The notes beneath the pieces were generated by a model. It saw only the letters and a program-made list of their open reading frames with translations, searched no databases and was not told the origin of the DNA. Positions 11,556-23,024 of a stretch of 64,000 nt of DNA are shown here, one piece after another. Numbering within the stretch: the stretch's first letter is position 1; every line of letters starts with the position of its first letter. The translations under genes were made by a program, and so were the position numbers. The stretch is from Lathyrus oleraceus (Eukaryota; Streptophyta; Magnoliopsida; Fabales; Fabaceae): positions 16,538,665-16,602,664 of the forward strand of contig NC_066583.1 in NCBI RefSeq assembly GCF_024323335.1. The letters run 5' to 3'.

Positions 11556-11561
<6 letters not shown>
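11050..11561 (-). repeat. 5' LTR of element D, about 512 bp
   Basis: On the minus strand it starts TGTTGTACATCCCGG at 11561 and ends AAGAACA at 11050, giving TG...CA ends with a TGTT/AACA inverted repeat, and it is followed immediately by the primer site. Two TATA boxes (TATAAAAG) on the minus strand lie inside. The partner LTR is not seen. The outer end lies against an (AT)n tract, so a target duplication cannot be read. Confidence 0.6.
11171..11221 (-). promoter_or_regulatory. Twin TATA boxes in the LTR of element D
   Basis: TATAAAAG occurs on the minus strand at 11221-11214 and again at 11178-11171, 43 bp apart, within the LTR and pointing toward the gag-pol region. They are the likely core promoter of D. 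The duplication of 'gtccttttataa' around both suggests a small local repeat. Confidence 0.45.

Positions 11562-11629
<68 letters not shown>
11561..11629. repeat. (AT)n microsatellite
   Basis: An uninterrupted alternating AT tract of about 69 bp directly abuts the outer end of the D LTR. It may be the insertion target. ORFs of alternating Ile-Tyr read from it are artefacts. Confidence 0.95.
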
Positions 11630-11632
<3 letters not shown>

Positions 11633-12099
11633 AAAAGTATATATGTTGTTTTTAATTTTAATAATTCTATTTTGTAAGTTATTTTTTTAATTTTTTTTTA
11701 ATAATTTAACTTTAAATTTTTGATTATAAAACAAAAAAAAATTGAAATAATTTTTTTCGTTATTTATTTGTTGATATAATTTTATTTAGAGTTATTTTTT
11801 TGTTATTTTTATAATAAACAATATCTTTATCTTTCTTAATATTATATCATTTCTATTAATGTTTGTAATTAGTATTAATGTTAGTAATTTTTGTTATATT
11901 TTAGTAAGTATTTATTAAATAATCATGAGTAATCTATGTAAATTTTGATATTATTTAGTTAGTGTTTATTATATATGTGCTAGTGAGTTGAAATAATTAA
12001 CTAAAATTTCTGAATTGGTCAATTGATTAAGACTTTTTGTGATCATAATGGTAACGATGTAATCCTGCACTATGCAATATTATAATTACTATCGTAGTT
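11630..12099. other. AT-rich stretch, no gene recognised
   Basis: Very AT-rich non-coding sequence with runs such as 'attttttttaataatttaac'. It precedes the CACTA transposase remnant and may be an intron or untranslated part of that element, but nothing specific supports this. Confidence 0.4.
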
Positions 12100-12615
12100 G
12101 GACGTATGATCGAATGTACCAAAGGTGAATACGACTTCTATGGCGTCATTTTGCACATTTACGAGCTGACATACAATTATACGGACTCAGAAAACAAAGG
12201 TGTCTTGTTTTATTGTGATTGGTTTGATCCATCTGCTAAAGATACACAAATAAATAAAAATTATAACGTTATAATCCTTTCATCATGGCAGATTTTGTGA
12301 AGGCAAGTTTATTAATTACATCCCTTATCCTTTAATTCATCGAGGTAAGCGAAGATTATGTGTTGAAATCAAATCATAACCATTAGGTCATATTGAAACT
12401 GACGATCTTATGAAAGACGTTTCTTACCAAGTTGATGAAATATCACAAGTTAATGATCTGATTGAAGTTGAATAACTTATAAGTTTGTGTGATAACATGT
12501 TTGAGGGTCAACAAATTGATGCGTGTATTTTGGATGAAGATAATGAAGAGTTTGAATCAGAAGAGAATGTTTAACCAGATGAAGATAATGAAGATTGTGA
12601 GGATACACAATTTGA
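12100..12615 (+). pseudogene. CACTA TNP2 transposase, C-terminal fragment (DUF4216-like)
   Basis: 12106-12300 encodes 'EYDFYGVILHIYELTYNYTD' and 'KGVLFYCDWFDPSAKDTQIN', matching the C-terminal DUF4216 region of plant En/Spm (CACTA) transposases, whose hallmark is 'YGVL...ELxY...VVLFxCDWFDP'. A following stretch (12370-12610) is acidic (DEDNEEFESEENV), as TNP2 C-termini often are. The catalytic part is absent, so this is a 5'-truncated gene. TNP2 binds and cuts the element ends. It is on the same strand as the TNPA-like gene that follows and belongs to the same element. Confidence 0.65.
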
Positions 12616-12738
12616 ATATATCACTATTTTAAATATTATGCATATATTAATTACTTTAATTAAATAATATTTTAACTTATAATACATATTATGTTGATTT
12701 ATTAAATTTTTTATATTCTTTTCTTTTAATTAGACAAA

Positions 12739-14800
12739 ATGCCACCCTGACTTGATAAATGTAAGGGTAAGGCCCACTGCACGAAGGTAGTTGTACTTGA
12801 GGTGCCTCAGTCTTCGATGTATTGTTCTTTTCCTGGGTCTAGTCAGGGGGACTTGACAGGTACATTGGACTATGAACAATTCTACACCTCATATGTCGTA
12901 CACTTCATTACTCACCACACAGGATTATCCACCAGGATCTATACCTTCATTTCCTACACATGTATCTCCGCCATACATGCAGCCTGGGGGAACTAACATT
13001 CCATTTTCTACACATGTATTCCCATAATATATGCAGCCTAAGGGAGCTAGATTTCCACTTCCATCACATGTACCTCTATCATACATGCAGTCTAGGGGAT
13101 CTAGATTTCCATTTTCCACACATGTAACCCCACATGCACCCCCGTCATGCCATCAGCCTTGGGGATCCTGCATCCATATCCCCCATATGCACCCTCGTCA
13201 TCCCGTTAGCCTAGGAGATCCTGCACCACACATGTACCTTCATCATCCCATCAGGAGGAGGATGAGGGGGACATTGAGGAGGTGGATGTGGCCTCGATGG
13301 AAGTTCAGTATAAGAAGGTTGATAGAAGATGGCTTATTGTGCCTGAAGGAAACTGATAAGTTTCTTTCTTATATTTTAAGTATTTGTACATGTTATCATT
13401 TTTTATATTTAATTCTTATTCAAATTTTTATTGTTTAGTTTCTTGTCGAGTAGGCTTGCTGCAATCCCCATAAAGGAGGTTATATAAACATTCTTGGAAA
13501 ACTTTTGTATAACTCTACAGGATGGATAAGAAATTGTATAAATCTTGGTTTGCCAAATTTTGGGTATAATTTTTCCATTTTATGTAATATTTTTTTAATT
13601 AATATGTTGTTTTAATTATATAATAATTTTATTCAATGTTGTAGTGGAGCGTAATAAATGAAGTGAAGATTGAGCGGAATTTTAGGAAGAGATCATCAAT
13701 CTGAATTTCTTATATGCTTAGGCGCGCTAGACTTGATTTGGAACAATATAGGATCTCCCTCCATGGATGGGCGAAGAAGTATTCAAAGAAATGCTACCTT
13801 ATTGGAAATCACATGAGTTTAAGAAAAAATCTGAAAAAGCAAAGCAACATAGAGCAATGAAAATGGAGCCCTCAATCATAGAGTTGGAAGCATTAGCATT
13901 ATTGAGCATGAACGGATGGTAATTATATTTCTATCTCACTACTTATTTTTTAATTATATTATTATTTATCATATATTTTTAATTAAAGTTAATTGTATTA
14001 ATTAGATTGCTGAGAAGGGAATCACCCCGTTATTGAGCGAGATTCATGAGAGGATTTATTGGGGAGAAACAAAGAGTATGGCGACGAGCATGCTTGAAAA
14101 AATAAGGTAAGATGATATTGATATTTAAATATATTATTTAATTCTTATTTTATTAAATTATCTAAACTCTATTGTTTAATTTAATTTTTTTACGTATGTG
14201 TAGGAGGAGTATGGTAGACGGAAGGTAGAGTTTATATCTCAATATCCTGAAATAGATGTTCCGATGGGCCGATATCCTATTGATCCAACTGTTGATGTTT
14301 ATCTTTGGATGGATATGGTTGGTGGAAAGAAAAATAATGGGAAAATTTATGGTATCGGGCCTCTTGCCTCCAACTATAGAAGAGGGGATATAACTTCATT
14401 TACGAGAATTACAGATGGGGAATGGTCGTCATGTTCCCCGATATTATCCCCTGAAATGGCCGAAACATTTAGGTATTTAGCTCTAAGTGAGATAACACAT
14501 GAAGCAATGGGACATGAAAGCTGTTCAAAAGAATGAAAAATGAAGAAATAAGAAGATGACAATCCGAGTTGGAAGAAACCTTAAGAGTGTCACAAGAGCA
14601 AACGAGATCTACACAACAACTAATGCAAGAATACATGCTCTTCTAAAGAAATAAAACCTCTCGCTCTATAGGTCAAAATCAAACTTTCAATGATATAACG
14701 GAGTTGACGGATTTGGACCGATTGATGGGCAAGGAGAGGAGGTAAATGAGAATGAGGAAGAAAATGTGAGTGAAGAAGATAAATTTTTAAGTTATATTAA
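12739..14800 (+). pseudogene. CACTA TNPA-like gene (Transposase_24, PF03004-like)
   Basis: It begins ATGCCACC at 12739 and has a Pro/His-rich N-terminal part with an 18-residue repeat (12957-13180). An 'RRWLIVPEGN' block follows, then after a likely intron the 'RLAAIPIKEVI' type block near 13450. At about 13760-13860 comes 'WMGEEVFKEMLPYWKSHEFK' followed by KKSEKAKQHRA, the most diagnostic PF03004 phrase. The last coding part, 14200-14536, has 'YPEIDVPMGRYPIDPTVDVY' and 'MVGGKKNNGKIYGIGPLASN', the family's 'DlW..mvGG.kkgrvYGlG' motif. A glutamine-rich coiled coil (14545-14660) closes it. AT-rich gaps at about 13340-13440, 13560-13645, 13920-14005 and 14105-14205 look like introns; single stops and shifts occur as well. 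The partner protein TNPA binds subterminal repeats. Confidence 0.65.
12957..13180 (+). repeat. 54-bp (18-codon) tandem repeat in the TNPA-like gene
   Basis: CACATGTA recurs at 12957, 13011, 13065 and 13119, exactly 54 bp apart, each followed by a 'ccATACATGCAGcc' block and a purine-rich GGGGGA/AGGGGAT segment. The encoded unit is about F-x-T-H-V-x-P-x-Y-M-Q-P-x-G-x-x-x-P. The frame is kept by the unit length (a multiple of three), so the array expanded as protein-coding sequence. Confidence 0.85.
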
Positions 14801-15069
14801 CTATTTTTAATTTTAATTTGTATAATATTTAGATATATTTAATTAATTTTGGATTTAAATATTTTTAATTAATTTTAAATTTTAATATTTTAAATTAATT
14901 ACGTATATAAATATTTTTATTTAGTTTTGAATTTATATATTATTGGATACAAATTATTTATTATTATATTTATATTATTATAAATAATAAAATACATATA
15001 ATAATTTTTTTATTTAATCAATTGTTATATGCGAGGGGAAAATACCATACAAATGATATATTATAAAAG

Positions 15070-15299
15070 TTGTTATGTGAAATTCACTTTGCTAGCTGCG
15101 GCGTGAATATCATTTAGCTATCAACGTCAGATCTGCACACTGCCACATGTTTTACTTACTTGCCTACAGATAGTTGTGGCGTGAATTTCGTAAGCAAGGT
15201 TGTAGCGTGAATTTTAACTGGTAAATAGTTGTGACTAATATTTTTGCGGAGTGATTCATTACTTCGCCAATTGTTAGCAAAATGCTTTTTTTTTTAGTG
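15070..15299 (+). mobile_element. 3' terminus of the CACTA element with subterminal repeats
   Basis: The motif TGYRGCGTGAAT occurs at 15097-15108, 15175-15186 and 15201-15212, with a looser copy TGCGGAGTGATT at 15245-15256 and an inverted GTGAAATTCAC near 15077. The segment ends in a T-tract and TAGTG at 15295-15299, the reverse complement of a CACTA start (CACTAAAAAAAAAA). Subterminal repeats bound by TNPA plus CACTA ends are the defining features of En/Spm elements, and this lies just after the TNPA-like gene. The matching 5' CACTA end is not found. Confidence 0.55.
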
Positions 15300-16875
15300 T
15301 TGGTAAAATTAGAAATTGATATGTCACACGAATTTTAAAGAGCTTGTGCAAAAGATTTCTTTTATATTTGGGGTTGGGATGGAGACATAGGACCCATTCG
15401 AGAAATAAGAGCCAGCCATATAAGGTTTTAATTCAAATCCTTAGGTTTTAGCCGATGACCTACCCCGAAAGGAGTCCATGTTGATTATCTTTTCCTTCAA
15501 ACCCGAGCAAAGCAATACCAAAATATATGGTGTTGTGCAAACATGGTATCTTATTTCTCTGAATTTATTTCAACATCCGAATGGTGAAAGTGTAGTAATA
15601 TGTCTTACATATTTTTTATCTAAAAATCAGTTTGATCCAATAGTTAAAGAATTTGAAATTGTAAATTTTTGGAAACCTATTTATTTAAATAAAAGAAGAA
15701 AAACCATATAAATGGGTGATTTCAACTTTGAAAAATGTCTAAAACCACTTTATTAAACTTTGATATCACCACAAAAGATAATTTCTTTGAACTTTTGTGT
15801 GTAAACTCTATCACTTTATTTTTTGAGGCGCATATATGATCCACGTTGTTCCATGAACTATACATATGAGTTGCGACAGATACAAACATATGATATATGA
15901 TTCTAGCTGATTCGAGTGGTGTTCTGATTTAATGGAAAAAGACAGATTGCCTATATTAAGAGAGTTGGAGTGGCACATAAGCAACAAGCAAAGGCTGTTT
16001 GAAAGAGGTCCACCACTATACTCCCTTTTCCATCACCACCATGCCACATGTCCAATATATCAAACAATTGAAATCAACAGAGCCAAGGAAATTGGAGTCA
16101 ATATATTCTCCTCACATGTATATTGTTGGTTATGTAATTGGATTTCTGGTCCCTGGTAGAGTTCAAGTGTTAGCTTCTGACTGTGATGTGATAATGGGGT
16201 ATGCTGCTACCATGCGTGCCCCTAGTACTGCATGACAAAGTTAGGAATCAAGATTTGATCATCATGACGACCAAGATAATGACCTAAAGGTATTATCATT
16301 AAAGATGCAGCACTAATATATGTTAGATAAACGTAATAGTACTAGAAATCTTTCCGAAAATTCTAAATAGAAGGGTAAGAGCATATGTGCACATCATTTC
16401 TAGAGCAATTATATGTTAGATAAATTTTTTAATTAATTTTGGATTGAAATAATCATTTATTAATAATACAAGTGTACTCTAACCCTCACAAATTCAATTC
16501 ACTTACAATTCAATTCAACTTAAGAAAATCACATAGATTTTTTACAACAATCATAATAATTACTTCAAACATTTAACTTAATCTCTATAAACGCCATATC
16601 CAATATACCAGCTTAATATTTTGTACAATTTCTTTCACTTCCCACACTCCGTCATAAAAAAGGATTTGATTCCTCTAGTACCATAAACTCCCACACTAGC
16701 CGACCACACTACATTTTCTTTATTCTTAACCACTCTTTTGCATATTTGCTACTATAAAATATATCTTTAATAATAGTATATTATTAAGATTATTTTGTCA
16801 ACTATAATAATATCTCATTTTTATATGGTTGGTTTATTTTATCTTATTAAAATAGTTTTTATCATGGTTTATAAT
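15300..16875. other. Unrecognised stretch, no supported gene
   Basis: I recognise no protein domain or repeat family here. Short frames at 15478-15711, 15932-16159 and 15999-16235 give no family signature and no typical start context. The sequence is moderately AT-rich and may be old intergenic DNA or part of the 5' region of the second CACTA element. Confidence 0.4.
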
Positions 16876-17084
16876 TGTTGAGAATGTATCGAGTGTGAGT
16901 ACTATGAATAATAGTCCCGCATTGGTTGGAAATGTGGAGACTTGAGCATTTATAAGTGAGAGAATTCACTCACCTATCACCATAAGATTTTGGGTGAATA
17001 TGTGGTGTGTCTCTCACAAAGATATTGCTCTAAGAAAGAAGTCTCACAATGTCCAATGTTTCATAGTGAAAAACTCCCCTAACA
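16876..17084. mobile_element. 209-bp solo LTR with 5-bp target duplication
   Basis: The segment starts TGTTGAGAATG and ends CCCCTAACA, so it has TG...CA termini with a TGTT/AACA inverted repeat. It is flanked by ATAAT on both sides (16871-16875 and 17085-17089), a perfect 5-bp target duplication typical of LTR retrotransposon integration. Inside are phrases such as 'agtcccgcattggttggaaa' and 'gcatttataagtgagagaat' that recall LTRs widespread in legumes. It is best read as a solo LTR left by recombination between the two LTRs of a short-LTR retrotransposon or a TRIM. Confidence 0.75.
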
Positions 17085-17955
<871 letters not shown>

Positions 17956-20643
17956 ATGGATCATATTTTGATGAAAGTTGATAGATTATGTCAGGTGTAT
18001 GAGAAACGAGTTATTGTATTCCTTGAATTCACGAAACAAAATCATCCCGACAATAATGGTCTCTTTTATTGTTATGTGTTAATATCAAAAAATGTTCAAA
18101 GGAAGAAATATTACATCACCTATATTGTGATGGAATATGTCAAAATTATACAACATGGATGTGGCGTGAAGAAGTGGATAAAAATTAAAATGTGACGTCA
18201 CAAAAGTATGAAGTTGATGAAGATATGGATGATCGACTAGAAGATATGATCCGTGATATTGGAGAATCGTCTTTTATCAAAGCCCATATTTATGATATTT
18301 TATGTAGTGATAAGGATGCACATTTATATAAGGGGTGCACAAGTTTTACATGATTGTCTGTGTTGTTCAAACTATTTAATCTGAAGGTATATGCTACCAG
18401 AAGATAACAACTTTTCAGCTCGTTGTTATGAGGCCAAGAAAATATGGTGTCCAATAGGTTTGAAATATATAAAAATACATGCATGCCATAATGATTTCAT
18501 ATGATACATGAAAGAGTTTGAAAATTTGGATCAATGTCTGGAATATGGGGAGTCGCACTACAAGGTGAAGGAAAACAATGGTGATGACAATGACAATGTT
18601 AGCAAGAAGCCCTGCAAAAGTGTTATGGTACTTGCCAATAATGTTAAGGTTCAAGAGGTTTTTTGCTAATGCTAATAACGCAAAGAATATTAGATGACAT
18701 GCAAATGAAAGAAAATGTTATTGAAACATTCACCATGTAGTTGATTCTTTGCAATGGTAGAAAATTAGTTTGTTGTTTCTAGATTTTGGCGTTGAGCCAA
18801 GAAAACTTAGGTTTGGGCTTGGCCCGGGTGAAATGAATCCCTTTGGTAATATGAGTATTAACAATTCTTTATGGGATGTTCTTCTCACGATTTAGAACCT
18901 ATCTCATTGGTTGTGCATGAAGTGCAAGTATATATTGTTAAGTATGATTATTTTTGGACAAAAAATAACCTGGAAACAACATAGATGTTTATCTAAGTCC
19001 ATTAATTTAATATTTAAGAATTTCATGAGTGGAAGGTGATGGCGTTGATGATACATATTCTAGTGAAAAGTTTAAGATGCGTGCAATGTTATTTTGCACA
19101 ATCAACGACTTTCTTGCATATGGTAATTTGGCTAGATACAGTGTCAAAGGACATAAAGTGTGTCCTTTATGTAATTCTAATACCTTTTTTTCACTAAATT
19201 GAGTTTGGAAAAAATACTGTTTACCTCGGGCATCAAAAATTTCTAAAACTCAATCATCCTTATTGTAAATTGCAGAAGTCTTTTAACGAAGAGTGGGAGT
19301 TTGAAATCGCCCAAAACCTTAAACAGGCAATGAAGTTTATCAACGACAAGAACACCTTATTGTTTTATTTTGAAATAATAAAAAAGCTTTCTTGAGAGAA
19401 ATATTTGGAAAAAGGGATTGGTGTTCTTTGGTCTTTCATATTGGTCTAGCCTCGATGTAAGACATTGTCTTGATGTGATGCATGTGCAGAAAAATGTGTG
19501 TGATTGTTTGATATGAATACTTTAAAACATTCCAGACAAGACTAAAGATAGTAAGAATTCCCGTTTAGATATAGTGGAGATAGGTATACGAAAATAGTTG
19601 GTTCCAGAAGATAGAGGAAAAATAAATTATTTGCCGCTGGCGTGTCACGCTATATCTAAAAAGGAAAAGAAAAGTTTTTGCGAGTGTTTGCATGGTATCA
19701 AAGTTCCCCAAGGTTACTCATCAAACATCAATAAAATAGTATCAATGAAAAATCCTAGGTTAATTGACTTTAAGTCGCATGATTGTCATGTCTTGATGCA
19801 TCAACTTCTACCAGTGACTATATGTGGCATTCTTCCAAAAAAAATGTAAGAATAACTATAACAAAATTGTTCTTATTCTTCAATTCTATATGTAATAAAG
19901 TTCTTATGTCAATTGGAGATGTATTTTCCTCCATTGTTTTTTGAGATTATGGCTCACTTACTTGTTTATCTAGTTAGAGAAATCAGATTTGATGGTCCAG
20001 TTTATTTAAGGTGGATGTATCCAATTGAGCGATACATGATGATAATACATCCGAGATAATTAAATGGTTGTCGTACTTTCCAAAATTTATTATGATAACT
20101 TGGACTGCATACAACATTAGTAATTTTTCATTTTATACAAAAGAAAAAGATCATGGCAGTACAATGTGAAATAGTGAGGGTTATGGTTGACGCATAAAAC
20201 ATGTATTTCTCTAGTTCGAAAGATAAGAATCCTAGATTGGCATCTAAAGCATCCTATGGTGTCATTGGGGATATTTTGGAGATTGATTGTGTTATTTTCA
20301 AAGTGCCTCTATTTGAATGCAAGTGGATTCCCAATAACAATGATGTACAAATTAATGAGTTAGGGTTCACATGGGTTGAATTTGGACAGAAAACTTATAC
20401 GACCGAACCATTCATCATGACTACTCAAACAAAACAAGTTTTTATGCGACAGACCCTTCGGACTTATCGAGGAGATGGTCAATTATTATCCAATAAAAAT
20501 GCATTCCTCATAGTGATAAAAATTTTGATATTCATTTCACTCCTTCTTATGTAACACAAGTGCCTACTTCATATGAAGAAGTTGATATAGATGATGTGCA
20601 TTCTATTCGTAACGATCATGAAGAAGGCATATGGGAAAATTAA
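17956..20643 (+). pseudogene. CACTA (En/Spm) TNP2 transposase, decayed full-length
   Basis: The order of motifs follows TNP2 from end to end. 'DHILMKVDRLCQVYEKRVIV' with 'NGLFYCYV' (17956-18080) is the transposase-associated N-terminal domain. 'DRLEDMIRDIGESSFIKAHI' with 'LYKGCTSFT' (about 18225-18350) follows, then a K-x-H-A-C-x-x-x-C-like stretch near 18480. Next come 'LGLGLARV', 'NPFGN' and 'NIDVYLSPLI' (18790-19010), the core of the catalytic domain, and a C-terminal DUF4216-like part at 20201-20554 ('MYFSSSKDKNPRLASKASYG', 'LFECKWIPNN'). It ends with 'RNDHEEGIWEN' and a TAA at 20641-20643. Many stops and frameshifts occur throughout, so it is dead. It is a different CACTA copy from the one at 12100-15299, because both contain the C-terminal region. 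Confidence 0.7.
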
Positions 20644-20834
20644 TAATTAAGTATTTTTATTTTTTATTCATAGTTTATTGTAAGTTAAAATTTCTAAGGT
20701 TATATACTAAAAGATATTATTATTTGAAATTATAGTTTTTTAAAGTCAAGACACCAAAATATTATTATTTGAGGTAATGATATGTAAATTGTAGATTGTT
20801 TTGTGCCATTTTGGTTTTAGAATCAGATAACACA

Positions 20835-21495
20835 CACCTTCTCATGATCAATATCGATTATCCCTCTCTTTGCTAATTGCATTCTTGTTGGTAATTTTTT
20901 CAGCATTATTGTCTATCCAAAGACTTTGATTTTTTAAGTTGCTTTGTCTTTCCACATATTTTTTAGTGACCCTTTGATCCCTACATCCATTTTAGTTGTG
21001 TCCTCCTTCTCTATCAACCATTTGTAGCAGTTTTTGACATGATAGCTACGTTCTCCCTATCATGTCCATATGTACATGTCTTTCTCATTTATCTTGGGCT
21101 TCACACCAGTCAACAGGCCTTCTAGTTCCTATTTCTACTTTGTGACCCTCTCTTCAATGAGGTTTTCATTGATATGCAAGTTCCAATTCCACCTACCTTC
21201 CCTCCAACAGCCCATATCCTCTATATGTCCATTTGGTTTCTTGTCAGTTGGAACAATGTAGGAAATATCATTTTTAATGGTTGAGCGTCTATCCATTTCT
21301 TTTCCCAAAAGGCTATGTTGGATCTTGTTCCCAACCTGCATGATATACTTCCTAAAGACCAGCTATCATACCTTCCTACATTCATACTTATTAGTTGTAA
21401 GTCTCCTAACCACATTGAGAAATTCTTACCACTTCTTGACCAACCTTCATTCACGACTTGTTTTTAGATTTCACTATATCTCTCTGTGAGAATAT
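20835..21495 (-). pseudogene. LINE (non-LTR retrotransposon) ORF2 3' fragment, zf-RVT region
   Basis: On the minus strand the part nearest 21450 reads 'NFSMWLGDLQLISMNVGRYD' and 'GTRSNIAFWEKKWIDAQPLK', followed after a frameshift by 'HIEDMGCWREGRWNWNLHIN'. Nearer 20850 it reads 'LKKLPTRMQLAKRGIIDIDH'. These match the stretch after the RT domain in plant L1-type LINEs ('G.G..i.FW.D.W', 'GxWxWxxxW', 'LPTrxxLxxRgi', the zf-RVT domain). The RT itself is missing because Ogre A begins at 21501. Stops and shifts show it is not functional. Confidence 0.65.
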
Positions 21496-23016
21496 CCATA
21501 TGTAAGACCCCAAATTTTGACCTTAAGGTCCCTCATGCTATCTCATCATATGCATTAGCATTGGGAACGCACATTGACATCCTCCTTACCCCTTATTCAT
21601 TGGGTTTGCATGGGGAGAGATCACCAAGAACATTTTTTATTGTATCATACTTTTTTTTCATTATTTACTAACCAGAATACCAAAAATATGTCAATGTATG
21701 GTTTATTACTTTTGTAGGTAGTGTATGTGCTCACCCATGCTCTATCAAGCTTATATCTAGGGTTTGAGCCCCTCAATACAATGAGTTCAATCAATAAATG
21801 GTTCACATTAGATCTAAGCATCATATATGGATTACTATGTTCTTCACATATCATTTTGATCAAGAATTCATCAAGAGTTTGAAGTTTGTTTGCCTTGGAA
21901 ACCCTAATTCATCTGGGTATCTTGTGTGACTTCCTCAGCAAGTTTATTCAATAATTGATCAAATATTTCAAGGGATATTTCATAATACATTATATTATGC
22001 ATATATGATCCTCCATGAGTCGCAAAATTCAAGAGAATATCAAGCTAGCAAGTTGGTTTATGGTGGTTGACCAGAGAAAGTCAACTGGTCAAAACTAGGG
22101 TTCTCTATACCATATCTCCTATAATTTTTGTCATATGAAAATGATTCCAATATCAAAGTTACTTAAAATTACATTACAAACAAGTTTCATGTTTAAGTAA
22201 AGAGATATTTTGTCTTGGAATGTCATCCTTTATGCTGAAAGATTATAGGTCATTTTGTCTAAACCCTAGTTTGGAGGTCAACTTCCCAAGACCATAACTT
22301 GCTAAATTTTTATGATATGAAATCCATTCAAATTCCATGAACAAATTAAAGACGTATACTTAAACTTTTATGTTTTGAGGAAGTTCAAATTAAACTTGCA
22401 AATGCATGTGCCAAGAGGAAACATTATAGGTCATTTTGGGCCAATACCATTGAATAACTGATTTTCCTCAACTTCTAAAATGCATAACTCCTTCATGTGA
22501 AATCCAAATGAGGTCAAATTTATGACCAAATTGAATATATTTGAAAGATATAAGACTTTGATGAAGGAATATTTTTCATTTGAAGTCTATAGAAAACATT
22601 ATTCAAGGTGGAAGAAGTGAACATTTGACTTGGGACTTAGAAAATTTTCAAATATGTTTGATTTCCCAAACTTATACCTAAAAATTTATCATGATCCAAG
22701 CTTTAAATTAAAAAGTGTTAAACATAAAAGTTGTTCCCCTTTATCTCACCTTTCCAAAAAGTCCAAAATCACCTCATTTGGCCAAAGAATGAAGGACTTG
22801 CGCATGGGTGCAATGTGAGGTACCATTTGGATGATTTTCACTTCCACATTTCATACACAAATGCATGGCCACATGACATGATTTCAGAATGATTCCCACT
22901 CATTTTTGGACCTGAATACATCACTTGATGGGCCTATCACACGCCCATGCAAGCATGCAAAGAGAATTACTAAAATTGGCAATTTTTGGAAGTGTGTGGA
23001 AATGAATATCTTTGGC

Positions 23017-23024
23017 TATAAATA
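23017..23024 (+). promoter_or_regulatory. TATA box of Ogre A 5' LTR
   Basis: 'GGCTATAAATACAACC' lies about 1.5 kb into the LTR, at the place where the Ogre B 3' LTR has 'GGGCTATAAATAGAGC'. Transcription of the element RNA should start about 25-35 bp downstream, defining the R region. Confidence 0.6.

Larger units (their letters stand above)
4808..11561 (-). mobile_element. Decayed Tat-type Ty3/gypsy retrotransposon (D)
   Basis: Reading on the minus strand from 11561: a 512-bp LTR, a primer site with TGGCGCCACC, gag, protease, a stub of RT, integrase with its C-terminal domain, a 3' non-coding region with a 76-bp tandem array, and then an extra gene in the opposite direction (plus strand, 4949-6934). 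This order, with an antisense extra ORF between integrase and the 3' LTR, is known for several Tat-lineage families of plants. No copy of the 512-bp LTR is seen at the low-coordinate end; the element stops against LTR X at 4807. All coding parts contain stops and frameshifts, so it is a dead, old copy. Both ends are inferred. Confidence 0.65.

Noticed and set aside
15932..16235. Two overlapping frames of 75 and 78 codons
   Set aside because: No recognisable domain, no splice partners, and composition like the surrounding non-coding DNA.
20961..20968. TTTTAGTG as the 3' end of the second CACTA element
   Set aside because: It lies inside the LINE-derived sequence read on the minus strand ('WKDKAT', 'KLPTRMQLAKRG'), without subterminal repeats next to it.
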